From NCBI RefSeq assembly GCF_035582795.1, contig NC_134366.1, positions 140,206,756-140,270,755 of the forward strand: a DNA stretch of 64,000 bases, in the 5' to 3' direction. Both the position numbers and the translations under genes were made by a program. The notes beneath the pieces are model-generated. The model was not told the origin of the DNA. It worked only from the letters and a program-made list of their open reading frames with translations, and ran no database searches. This document shows positions 32,830 to 44,800 of this stretch, one piece after another (the stretch's first letter is position 1; every line of letters starts with the position of its first letter). The stretch is from Mycteria americana (lineage: Eukaryota > Chordata > Aves > Ciconiiformes > Ciconiidae).

Positions 32830-34440
32830 TCGACTCGAGTCTGGATTTCCCTGCCCAGACATTACCTCCTAAAGTAGCTTTGCAGTTCACTCTGGAGACA
32901 CTAAGCTGCTTCTGTAGGAAGGGTCATTGGTACTCCTAAGGACTTTACTTGCCATGAAGTGGTTCAGCTGGTGATCATCTGTGCATTTTGTAATGAAATG
33001 AAGGATTATATTGTCCAAAATCAACAGCAAGCAAACCTTAGGGAAGAAAAAGTCCTTTGGGGTACTTGGCAAGTAGACTATATCGGACCCATAACATGTA
33101 CCCCGAAGGGTGGAAATTCATTATGATTGGTGTTGAAATAGTGAGCAGTTTGGGTGATGTTTACCCTATACACACCACATCCAGATTGGATTTAATCCTG
33201 TGGCAGGATTAAACCCAATAGTTTGCTATGCAGCCAATGCCACAAGAGATACAGTCAGATAATGGGTGACATTTTAAAAATAAAATAGTACAGGAATAGT
33301 GTCTCAAGCATGGAGTTAAGTGGACTTTCCACTTACTCTATTGACCTCAGAGTAATGCTGTAGTAGAAAAATGAAACAGGTTGCTTAAATAGCAACTCAA
33401 ATGGAGAAACAGTGATGCTGACTGCAGAGGAAATTTATGGCAGAATGTGCAAGCGCTGAAATCCCAGCAGGCTCCTACTGGTAGTCCACTATACAAAGGT
33501 TTTGAAGAATCCCCTGTGCTGAACCAACAGCAGCAGGATACTTTGAACATCTTGGTGTGGTATCCAGGAGATCAGGTGAGAATTCAACACTCGTCGCTTG
33601 GTAGACACTGGGTTACTTTATAGCACTTTTGAGGGAAAGGAATATGGGAAAATTCACTCCCACAGTATCTACAATTAATTATTGCTTTGGCTTAGATATG
33701 ATCCAAGACCCGAGCCTTCTTTCTCCCTCCCTAGGAACTGCTGACCTGCTGGATGAATAAGCAAAAGCCATCGTTCAACCTGCATACTACAGAAAGTGTC
33801 CATGTAGAGACTACACGCAGCCTTCTCTGAACTTTGTTATGGAATGACTGGAATAAAACCATCACTCCTGCCCAAGAGTGCTGGTGAAATGTAATGTCAC
33901 TAGAGACCTGTGGACAGCTTTACAGAGACCATAAAGCTAACTTCATGTCAATGCTGGTGGAATACTGGCCTACAACCTGGACCCAACTAGTCCCTTAGGA
34001 CCAATATGGGACAGTGTATTCTCAAATTGAGGAACTAGAAACTTTAGTCACCAAATATGAAAAGGCTATTATTTGTCAAAAACAGGTGACCATTGCTATC
34101 AAACATGATACTGGCCAGATTGTCAGAATTGTGACAGAAATAGAACAAACTGCTGGACATCATTGGTATGAATTTTTTATGAGATATGTGCCATCTGCAA
34201 ATGGCTTATCGCATCTTATGTTACATCCTATGATCATTGTATTATTGTGCTGTGTTTTATTAGTTTTGCTATTAATATGTTTCTATATCCATGTTTATCA
34301 CGTATCTCGCCGTGTTGAAAGCATGCGTCACCAGTTGTTACTTGATTTGGGCTTAAGTGAGTGCCCAAATCTCCCCCCTGCCCTCACCCCTGGTGAGGCA
34401 AGAGGACTACCAATGCCTACCTCGCCGCGGTAGCGGGATT
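32830..34440 (+). mobile_element. Endogenous retrovirus remnant (pol integrase end plus env TM end), broken
   Basis: A fossil retroviral segment in plus orientation. Its left part (about 32.88-33.72 kb) recalls a retroviral integrase: a CxxC zinc-binding pair, then WQVDYIGP, then SDNG, then a PQSNAVVEK-like stretch, then a basic C-terminal domain containing VWYPGDQVRI. Its right part (about 33.84-34.43 kb) resembles the C-terminal portion of an Env transmembrane subunit: a heptad-like helix, a juxtamembrane segment, a hydrophobic span of about 22 residues near 34,230-34,290 and a short cytoplasmic tail. The order int-env is that of a retrovirus. Gag, most of pol and Env SU are absent or unrecognisable, and no LTR pair is evident. 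The integrase part is broken in several places, so the insertion looks old. Family is uncertain. Outer limits are approximate. Confidence 0.78.
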
Positions 34441-35670
34441 GCTGGGTGCTTGGTCTGTATCGAGGGGTGAGTGCGACTGTCCACGCAGCTCCGGTTTTGG
34501 CCCAACACACAGCTCATGCCATGGCCTGACAGGTGCTGGAGCAGCCATCGGGGCACAGTGAGAGCAACGCGCAGGCAGGACGCAGTGGGGAGAAGAGATA
34601 AGGGCGGCTCTGCGGCCGCTGTCACCTGCAGCCTGCTGTCCCCTGAAGCTCCCGTCTCCTGCAGAGGAACCCTCTGTCAGTTTCTTCAGAAGCCGCTAAC
34701 CTATGGAAATGTACAGACCAGCCTCCCAAGCTGGAAGGTAGAAATACGCCAGCTTACCCAAAAAGCCTCTGGGGCGGCTCCGTCAGCAGCTGCACCGCTG
34801 AGGCTCCCGTGCTCCCCGGTGTGGCACAGGGATGCCCGCACCACGAGGGAGGAGGAAGGGCGAGCACGCTCATCATCAGGCAGTAGCTGCTTTGCCCATA
34901 GGTGTGCAAACTAGAGAGTTTGTGAGCCAGAGAATTTGTGAATTAACGAAGCGATGAATTAGAGAATTCGCGTTACACTACTCTGCACAAAGGGCATTGA
35001 GCCCACATCTGATTTTTTTTTTTAACTTAATGAACTCCTGAAATACAGTTTAATTTTCTGAGTATGTTGTCCTGTAAATTTTAGAGATCCAATGTGTAGT
35101 GACATTTTGACATGCAGCAGAGGTAAAAAACTGGCAGAGAAAGTGAAAACTGCCAAATTCCTTCCTTCAGTTGATGTGTCTCTCTGATTATTAAAGTTTA
35201 TTCAGTTTAGACATGAGATGTATACACCATGCATAGCATAAGATATCTGTAAATCTTTGGGGATTTAGACATTTCTTAAGTAGTAATACTATTTATTTTT
35301 TAAAAAGAGAGAGAGCTCTCTTCTGGCCTTTCAGGATGAGAAAAATCTTTGCCAAATTGTCTAAGCCTTTCAGATAAGAGTTAAAGTTTCTCCCTTTTCT
35401 TTATCTGTCACTATTTCTGTAGGTGTTAGAAGATCTGCCTCGAGACATGCCTTGATCCAGAAAGACAGGGGTGAAGTAAGGTTGTTTGCATTTGTGCTTG
35501 TGAGGGTTTACTTTAGGCACAATTATTCAAGTTCAGATGTTTAAACGTTTGCTCTTTCTCTTGTTTTAGCTTAAGAGAATTATTCTTGCCCATAAAAGAG
35601 AAGATCCTAAGCCAAACCTCTTAGCTTTCTCTGAGGACCTCTGCTGCTGTGAGATTTTTCAGTCAGTTCC
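34441..35670. other. GC-rich flank of the retroviral remnant, then AT-rich spacer
   Basis: 34,441-34,900 is GC-rich and open for 147 codons (34471-34914) without a recognisable product. It could be 3' flank or a decayed LTR of the remnant. 34,920-35,670 is ordinary AT-rich DNA. Confidence 0.35.
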
Positions 35671-35819
35671 CCCTTCCCTTCCCTTCCCTTCCCTTCCCTT
35701 CCCTTCCCTTCCCTTCCCTTCCCTTCCCTTCCCTTCCCTTCCCTTCCCTTCCCTTCCCTTCCCTTCCCTTCCCTTCCCTTCCCTTCCCTTCCCTTCCCTT
35801 CCCTTCCCTTCCCTTCCCT
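35671..35819. repeat. Perfect (CCCTT)n pentanucleotide array
   Basis: 149 bp of uninterrupted CCCTT units (29.8 copies), a pure pyrimidine strand opposite a pure purine strand. The apparent 62-codon open frame across it is a repeat artefact. The lack of interruptions implies recent expansion and probable length polymorphism. Confidence 0.98.
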
Positions 35820-38800
35820 ACCGTTGTCCTTATCTAGGGAATTTTCCTCTGCCGAAGGAGACTACAAAGCTTACAGCGTGCCACGCATATCTTACATACT
35901 GTCCTGGGAGTCAGCTGCAGAGTCACCATTTCTGTGTGTTGTCCAGTCAATGAAAATAGATTCTCAGTCCTACAATTACGAATCACAACACGGGTCCTGG
36001 CTGCCTGGCCTGAATTTGCCTGCTTTATATGAACAAAAGGGAAGATGGAAGGGGTGAGATTTTCCAAGAAAAAGGCTATGCCACGAGCTAGTTACTGAGT
36101 CAAATAAGCTAATTCCAAATCTGCTGGTAGATTTCAGTGGAAAACTTCCTTTCCCTTCTAAAAAGCTCTACAATCCTTTGGTGTTTGGCAAGAAAGCAGG
36201 CTGGCTGAACCGTTCTGGAAAAGCTGCTTCCCAGCTCTCTTAACAGCAAGTGTTTGCTCATTAGTAGGAGTCGTTTGCTAGAACTGCCTCTCCTGCAGCC
36301 TCCCAAGTACTGCCAGGCAGCGGCTTTGATTGCTGGGGATTTCTCAAGAAAGTGACAAATGTTTCCCTTCACCTGATGCGGCTGAGAAAACTGGCAATTA
36401 CCAAAACATTACATCTTGCTGCTTAAGCCTCTTGGCTTCTGTGCGTGAGGCCAATTGCCGCTCTCTGAGATAAAGAGGGGTTCACTTTGATGTATCACAG
36501 ACATTCATGTTCCGCTGTCGCTGCTGCATGTGTATCAGGACTACACCAGCAATGGGTTAAAGAGTGGGTGTGGGGGGAGACTGGGGGAACTTCAATTGCA
36601 AAAGGGATTAGTAGCCTTGTTACACAAGCCTGGAGGTTTAATTCAAAGTCATGTTGAGCCCAGCACTTCTTTTATGTCTGACACTGGTATATTGCTCATA
36701 ATAACATCATCGTTGAGGGTAAGTGAATGTGGAATTCACCTGCATTTCCCTCTTACATTTTATTACGTGCTCCTTTAGAAATTCAGTAATTATTTGGCAG
36801 AGAGCCTGGTAGCAAGAACAGAAAATGTATAGTGAAAGGTTGGTCACTATATTCAGTTTCTTTGCGCGTGAGGAAACGGCATATGTAAGAAGCAGCAATC
36901 TGTAGTCCAGTGAGAAAATGGCAATTGTAATAGCAACCAAGTAGACAATGAAGTAAAAGCAATTGTGCAGGGAGGTGGCAAAGCAACAGCAACCAAACTT
37001 GCGGCGGGGAGGTCTTTAAGGTCTGTCTGTTCAAGGCCTGACAGCCCTTTGAGCCCTGCAACGCTGCATTGGCACCGGCTGCAGAAGCTGAGGCTGGGGC
37101 ACATGTCTTTTGCTGACTCTGCCATGGGATGGTTATCTCCGACAGAGCAAGCAGCTGAGGTCAGAAATCCTGAAATGGCTCAGGGAGACTTGCCAGGTTT
37201 CATCTGTCAACGCCCTTGCTTTTCTATTGCATGGATCCACCATGTGGATCCTTGGGAAGTGGCTAATGAAGGTCTTTAAGTTGCAATTAGCAGCCTGGCA
37301 AGGGAAAAGTGATGCGTGGGTACAATAGTTCTCAGCTGCTTGCAAAAAAGAAATGGGGAAGTACTCTTTGTGGTCCCAGTGAGGAGTAATAAAAAGTGTG
37401 GGGAGGATCTGCTCGGACATCTGGTTCCTGTTGCTGTAAGCCGTCTTGCACATCCTTTCCCTGCAGGCTGAGGTGACCTGAGGGTATTCGGAGCCATGGC
37501 TGTGGTTTGTCACAGCTTTTAAGTGACAGTTCTTTCAGGTTTTGTTTTTTGTCCTGTTGCTAGTGTCACAAATAGTTTACATAATGGTTGTCAGTGAGCA
37601 AGTGGGAAGTACAAAAGTGCAATTCATTCTCCTCAGGAAAGATAAGCTAATGTTTGAGGCACCTTCCCAGGGCTCAGGAGGAGCAGACTCAATGCCTTTG
37701 CTCTGCCCAGCGTTCCTGCAAGAGTAACTCCACCTGGGCTGCTTTACACACAGAAATCCTAGATACTCACCTCATGTCTGTAGCACCACAGATGCATCTG
37801 ACCGATTGTGCAGCCTTGGGGCAGCAGGTCCTGTTCATCCCACGCTGGGATGATGGACTCACTGTGCACGTGGGACGTAGCGGCCGTACGTCTGGTGCTT
37901 CTGAGGGTCACACACCCTGGGTAGAAGCAGACTTCTGGACACATGGGCAGATGTGATGGTCTTGGTAAGGAGAGAAAGCATTTGGGACTGAGTGTGAAGT
38001 GGCCTTGGACATTCTTTCATTTGATTTCTGCTGCGTTCATGGAAAAGGACTTTGCAGTGTCTTGGCAAAGAAGCAGGCTGCACCAACAAAACAGCAGGCA
38101 CCATCCTCAGTCTGAACAAAACAAGCTGCAAAATTCTGATTTTTTGACTGGTCATTTAAGTAAAAATGTAGCAAAAAGCAAGAATTAATCAAGTGCAGGT
38201 AGTGATGATATAAATATTAGAGCTTTAATAGCTCCTCTGCATAGCACTCACCAAGGCCGGCTAGCCGACCAAAGTCTGCACAGGATTGAGTCAGACAGTC
38301 CCTGAACACGTATCAACTACATCTTAACTGAGTATATAGTGTTGATTTTTCAGCAAGTAACTGTTTGAGGAGAACATTTAACTGCCAGTAAAACTCTTGT
38401 GATGACTGTCACACAGAGTAACTAAGCTGAATGAGTAATTCACAGCACTTGAGATTTCTTGTGAATTTAGCTGCTTCTTCAGCTCTTGAGCTTTTTATAA
38501 GTGGCATGCGACTTTCTGTACATCATTTGTTTTTCAATCTGAATCAAGTAGGACTTTACCTTAAGAACAAACTAGGAGCACGACGATGAATTTCTGTGGC
38601 AGAATCTAACCCTGCATTAGTCTCTATGTTGTTTTCTCCCTGCAAGACATGGAATTATAAATAGTCCAAGAGAAGCATTAACTACTGAGTGTATGACTGC
38701 AAGTAGCCCATGTGTGTTGTGTTTCGGTACACGGTGTAGCTGATAGATGCCTTGAACTCTGGTAGTCAGAGAGGCTCAAATCTTCACTTGTGGTTTTGCA

Positions 38801-41800
38801 TTTTCTCAAGAGGCAGGGAGCATGTTAGGGTGAGAAGGCAGATGGTAAAATTTGTGGTGGCTCAGGAAAAGTTAAACATGTTTTTTTGGGCTAAGGACAT
38901 CTTGCCCAAGTGTTTTTCTTGAGTAAAATTGTAATAAAAGGTGTTAACTGGCTTCAGTTTCTGTCAAGTCAATATTGTTTCAGCTGTGAAATATTTCATA
39001 ATGTTGTTGTCTGACAAATGACATTTCTTCTGTGCTGGGATGCTGTTGATACCTTTTGGGAGTTCTGTCTCTCCACTTTGTGGAAAAAACCCCAAACTTA
39101 AGTTGCTTAGGAGCACAAGTTTCACTGATTTTCCAAGAACATTAATGGAAGGTATCTGTCACAGGCTTAGGCAGAGTTCACTGGTTATCACATCATACGA
39201 GGTATTTCTCTGTGGCTTTTATGTAGCTTCCTACCTAAGCACCTGGCAGGGTCTGTTCATTTGGTTTGGTTTTTTTGCTTGGGTTTTTTTTCCAAATAGG
39301 CAAATTTGAATGGTGCTGCAGGGATATGACAGGCTGGGGCTGGAAAAATACAAAAGTGCTGATGCAGAAATGTGCAGAGCTCTTATGTCAAAAGGATATC
39401 TGCTTCTGGACTCTTGTGGGGCAGCTCGTATTTGCTTTGCTTCTCTATTGCTTCTTCCAGGCCTAGAGAGGCCCCAGAGAAAGTGTAGAGGGTTTGTGTG
39501 TCTTCAGACTCTTAATATAGACATACCCGAAGTGATTTGTCTAATATCCATGGCACTGCAGTGGAGTGAACCCAAATCACCCTGCTTGCACCCTCAACAT
39601 TTACCGCCTAGGCAAGAAGAGAGAAAGCCATCAGCGCTGACGGTGCATTCAGTTTCAAGTCTTGCCTTGGTGCCTCTGGGTCAGAAATGGGATATGTGCT
39701 CTGCTTGGGAAAAGGCAGCACCTAGTAGAAAGCTGAGATTTTCTTTTTCTTCAGCCTTCCCAGGTAGGAATGCGGGCTTGGATCTTGCGCTCAATCCCTT
39801 CTCCATCCAGGCAGCTTCACAGTGGTATTTGTCACGCCTCAGGGTAACAGAGCGACTTGTTTATCTGCTGCAACTAACCCTGCTGAGTCTTCAGAGGAGT
39901 GGAATTACATTCTGGATGGCGACTTGGGCTGCAGCCACATTACTGAACATTGGCTAATATTTCCCCTGGTTGTTGCCCTCACTTTAGCCCCCATCAGCGG
40001 TAACAATGTTGGGAGCAGTAACACAGAAAAATCTGCGGAAGCTGTTGGCATTTTATCCGCTGTGTCATCTTGCTGTCTTCAGCTGGATGACACGGTGCTG
40101 CAAATATTGTAAATATTAGCCTGTGCTCATGTTGTTCTCCCTGTTGGTTCTCCTGGTAAAGCTTGGGTTCATTTTTATTGAAAGTGTGGATAGGACAACA
40201 GACTCTTCTACTCCCATCCAGCAGCAGATGACTGCCATTTATTCAAAATTTATCTTAAAAAAGAGATCAAACACAGTGTCTGGATTCCTCAGGGTCTTCA
40301 GCATTCAGCTTCAGGAGCTGGTGAGGAAGACGGCCATATTACCATTGTAGTAGTAGCTGCAACTTTTGCTGGCGCAGCTGTGAGCAGGGCAGCTCAGACT
40401 TGGAGGCACATGGGGTGAGGAACAGCTACAGAGAACTGAAAGGGGCTGCCCACCTGCAGCCAAGGATGAGGTTGATTTTAAGTCTTGTTTTCATAACTGA
40501 AGTTTGAAATCTTTCGTTCAGCCAGGTTTAGGGACAGGGAGTTGGGCACGCTGTCTCTAAGTGTAATAATAACCCTACATGTCCGCTCTGTGCTGTTCCC
40601 ATGATCTTCAGAAGATTACACAGTCTGATGTCCTGCCATTCATGCCATGTGTAATTTGTGTCATCAGGGGAAATGTCATCATTTGGACAGAGGAAGAGAT
40701 TTTAATTAGGAGGATAGAATTCCTTCAGGATAAAAATGGCTATATGTTAGTGTCACACTGTCCCTTCTCAGCACTGCAAAGGAGAGGATGTGGATTAAAT
40801 ATTAACTGTGAAGTAAGAGAGATTATTTAGCTAAACAAAACCAGATGTATTTCTGTAGGTACGTCAAAGATAATTCCTTACCAGGAATTTGCAAACCCAC
40901 AACTCTCTCACGCATGCGCAAAACCCACCCCTCTACTTCCAGTGAGTCCTCACAAGTCCTGGGACTTGCAAGAATGGACCCTGGAAGTGGGCATGCCGGG
41001 TGAGGACAGTGCCTTTCAGTCACTAGCCTACTGTATAACAACTGCTGTGGACTCACTAAACCTTGTCCATCACACCGCGGCCCTGGCTTTTTTAAAGCAG
41101 GTGCTAAAAAAAGACAAGAGGGTGGAATATGGAACATGATCCTGTATGCCATCCATTCCCTTGGAGATGGCAAGAGGGACTCGGGGGAACTAAAGCGTAA
41201 ACAGAGCTTCTTTGCAGTGGTCACAGTTAATGCGTCTCTACGATAAAAGGGGGGTGAAAAAGGGGAAGGAGGTAAGCAAAGCTGATACTGATGGAAACCC
41301 TATTACTTAGGCAATGTTATTCAAGAACAATTTATCTGTGAGAAAATATGACACTTGTAATGTAGCCAAGTCCTTTGCAAGCTGTAGAGCCAGCTGCATA
41401 AGCTTGCCTGAGGCACTGAGTATGCCATCTGAGCAAGTTACAAGGAAATCTCTATTTAAATAAAAAGGAAAAAAAAGTAGTTCATGAATATTAGGCACTC
41501 TGTGTCCTGCCAGAATGTTCTCTTTTCATATCAAGGGTCTGATTCTTCAGAAGAAGTACTTTTTTGTCCTCTTTCAGACTGCTGACCGATTCAGTGGAGA
41601 GAGTGTAGGAAGCAAAAATCATACTTATCCATGAAGTATCTCTGAAATAGAGCTTTCTGGATGTCCTGTATTTCAAAGACTCATTCATGGGTACATGATG
41701 TGTGATTCAGCCATAAGCAGAATGAGATTCCTCTTGTCAAACTGCAGACATCTGCAATGTCTCCAACTAAGCGATCTGTCAACCCATCCTATAATAATCA

Positions 41801-44800
41801 ATGGAGAGAAATAAGTAGCTACGTGGGATTGCTACTTCTAAAGTGTTTTGGATGTCAATGTAATATAAGGTGATTTGTGCCTGAGGAGTGCCTACTTCTT
41901 TCCCCTGACAGTAGAGACATCTTTAGATGTCCACTGTATAGTTAAGGGAAATGAATCCCCACATGAAAGTGTGCATTGTTTTAAAAAGGTTAGCTCAGGT
42001 TGTCTGGATGGCCACAAGGCATCCAAATCCTGCCTCCTCAGCTTTTCTCTTTCACATTGCCTGTGAGAGATTCTCAGTTTTCCACTCAAATCCCTCCTTT
42101 CCATCAAAGCACCACCATTTTTTCTCAAACTGTTCTCTCATACTACCTGCAGGCTGCAGACAGCACAATGCCCTGCTAGTACCAGCAGTACAGCAGCGTC
42201 CTAAACTACAGGTGTCCTCCGTACCACGAGGCGAGCTCTGCTGTGAAGTCTCAGTGTGTTGCGTGTTGATAAATTGGGATGACAGTGTAGCTGGTTGGGG
42301 TTTTTTGATGTATATTTGTTGTTAGAAAATGACAGTTCACAGAAGCAAAAAGGGCTGGTAGGGGCTTATTGGTTCCAAACAAATTTTCCCAGTGGAGCTT
42401 TTCGCTTTGTGATACTGTGAGAGACAGAGCAGGCTTGATCGGCTACTAGGAATAACCTGGGTTCATGTCCTGGGAGTACTCTAGCTAGACTTGGAGGTTG
42501 TACTTCTCTCTCCCACACATGAAGTATCCACTATCACTTACTCTAGTGAGTGTGGAAAAGGGAAGAGAAATGTCTTGCATTTTGCGGAAAACTTTGGGAG
42601 GCGTCAGCATCATTTGGATCTGAAATGAGAACAAATGTTTCCTCTAAAAAAGTGAAAGGGAAAACTATTCCTGCCCAGGAGACCTCAGGAAAGAGACTAA
42701 CAAATTTAAAAGCACCTCAGGCTTGTTAATACAAGACAGATGAGCAGTGGAGTTTTAACTTTGACTTATATGAACCAATCACCTTTAAAAAGTCCGGTTG
42801 TTTTAATAAAAAATTATGATGGGGTCCAGACAGATTCAGTTCTAGGTGAAATAGACTTTGCACTGTTACTTTCCTTGCTGCAGCAAACCCAGGTGCTCAA
42901 TTATTCCTCTGAAAGCCTTCATGAATGCAACAGAAATGACACTGGAAAAGTAAAGGACAGACTCTGAAATAATTTCAAAGCTTTTTTATTTTCCAAGGTG
43001 GGGACGCGTACTGTCTTTAACACACACTAAGCCTTGCAGCGCGTTCCTGCTTAGCTGGAGGTACACACGAATGCTGGCGATGCTTCCTGTTGCTAGAAAT
43101 GTGCCCAGCTTTAGATGACAGGGACAACTGAGTTTGTATTTAAAACACTGCCTCACTCCGAATAATCCAAGTGCTGTGCATTGCCTTTGGAATAGATGAG
43201 GTGAAATACTATAACAGTGCAAGATTTAGAGTGGTTCGGGAGTTTTTTGAAAACATGCTAGTGACCTTATTGTGAGTGGTAGGTAGCCAATAGCCACTTC
43301 AGTTAGCATTCAGTGCTATAATTAACTATAAAGAGTTTTGACAGGATCAATAGTACACCCATTGATCTTTTACATTCATTATTTTGCATCCGAAGGGTGC
43401 CTACGAATTAACTGGCAAATGATTTAGTTAGATGGTGTCCTGTGAGACCACTGTCTGCTTCCTAAAAGGTGAGGGAAGGAGACATTGCACAGATTTCAGC
43501 TGAGTTACTTGTCACCCCTTGTCTGTGGCTGGCAGGACCCAGTGGCAGGCAAATGCATGCTACCCTTGTCACCATTGATTGCAGCCAGAGCTGTGCTCTC
43601 TTTAGGCACCCGCTGATCTGTATAAATCTCCAGGGCTGACCTACACCATTCTCTGCTTCAAGGCTTTTGGCAAGATCACGTATGTCTTTCTGAGAGCTTT
43701 GTGTGTGGGAGAGCTGGGGGTGCAGGGTAACAGCGTCCGCCGTCCTGAGTGCGTAAATAGTCCAGATGAAGGACAAAAGGCAGGTGGCAAATTAGGACAT
43801 GAACTTTTGTCTGTGGGACCAGCAGCCAGCTCCCTGTGTGGCCAAGTGACACAGCTAATCATAAGGAATTTGTACCCTCCCCATCCTCTCTCCTTGGCTG
43901 GCACCCACCCACAGTCTGCCTGCAGTTTTGCAAGGCATTCACACCATTTCTCGTGGCCCGATCTCTAACACAGTCAGTGCCATTAAGTATATAAATATCT
44001 GAACGCGTGGACAAAAGGCCTGCGAAGAAGAGAGACAAACAGCAAAGCAGCTAGGGGTGCAGCAGGGGCTGCAGCCTCCTGCCACCGGCAATGCGCAGGC
44101 TGAGCCCAGCCTGGGGACGGCAGCTGCTGCCGGTAACCCCAGAGCCAGCCTGTCTGAAGGCACCCCACCCCAATCTAAATGTTATCTACCTTGCTGAATG
44201 CTTAATTAAGGAAAGCAGCTTCCATGCTAGGATCTCTGTGTCAGTTCACGCCGTACAGTAATTTTCACCAGCTAAGGAATGTGGTTGTGTCACCAACTTT
44301 TAGTCACCAAGAAAGCCCTTGTTTCCCCAGGCCCCTTTCTTCTCCAAGCTCAAATAAGTAGGAAGCTAGTTATTAAGAAAAAAACAAATATGAACCTAGG
44401 AAATGTGTTATGTAAAAGGAAAAATAGCTGAACAGCAGCTAAACTCCAACTGTACCGTGTCTATATTTCTTGTCCTGCCTTCCTTCCAAACACCTTTGGA
44501 AACATGCCTGCTTCATGCAAGCTGGATTTGTATTTCAGGGAATGCATGTGCACTACTACTGTGCTATAAATAAGCGTTTGCTGTACCAGGTCCACTGGCT
44601 AAGCTCATCCAACTTCTCTGAACCCTCCTACCTATGCTTTTTGCCTTTGGATTTGCACTGCCCCACCAGAGCAAAGAGCCCAGCGAGAGCTAAGCTTACC
44701 TGCCCTGTGTTTCAGAGATAGCAAGACTGAGGTCTTGAAATATATTTGTTGTTGAAATAATGCTGTAATCTGGTGCCAATTAAAACGGGAAGAGTTTTTT

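Noticed and set aside
35649-35837. Plus-strand open frame of repeating FPSLP units
   Set aside because: It is a direct translation of the (CCCTT)n array, which has no stop in any frame.
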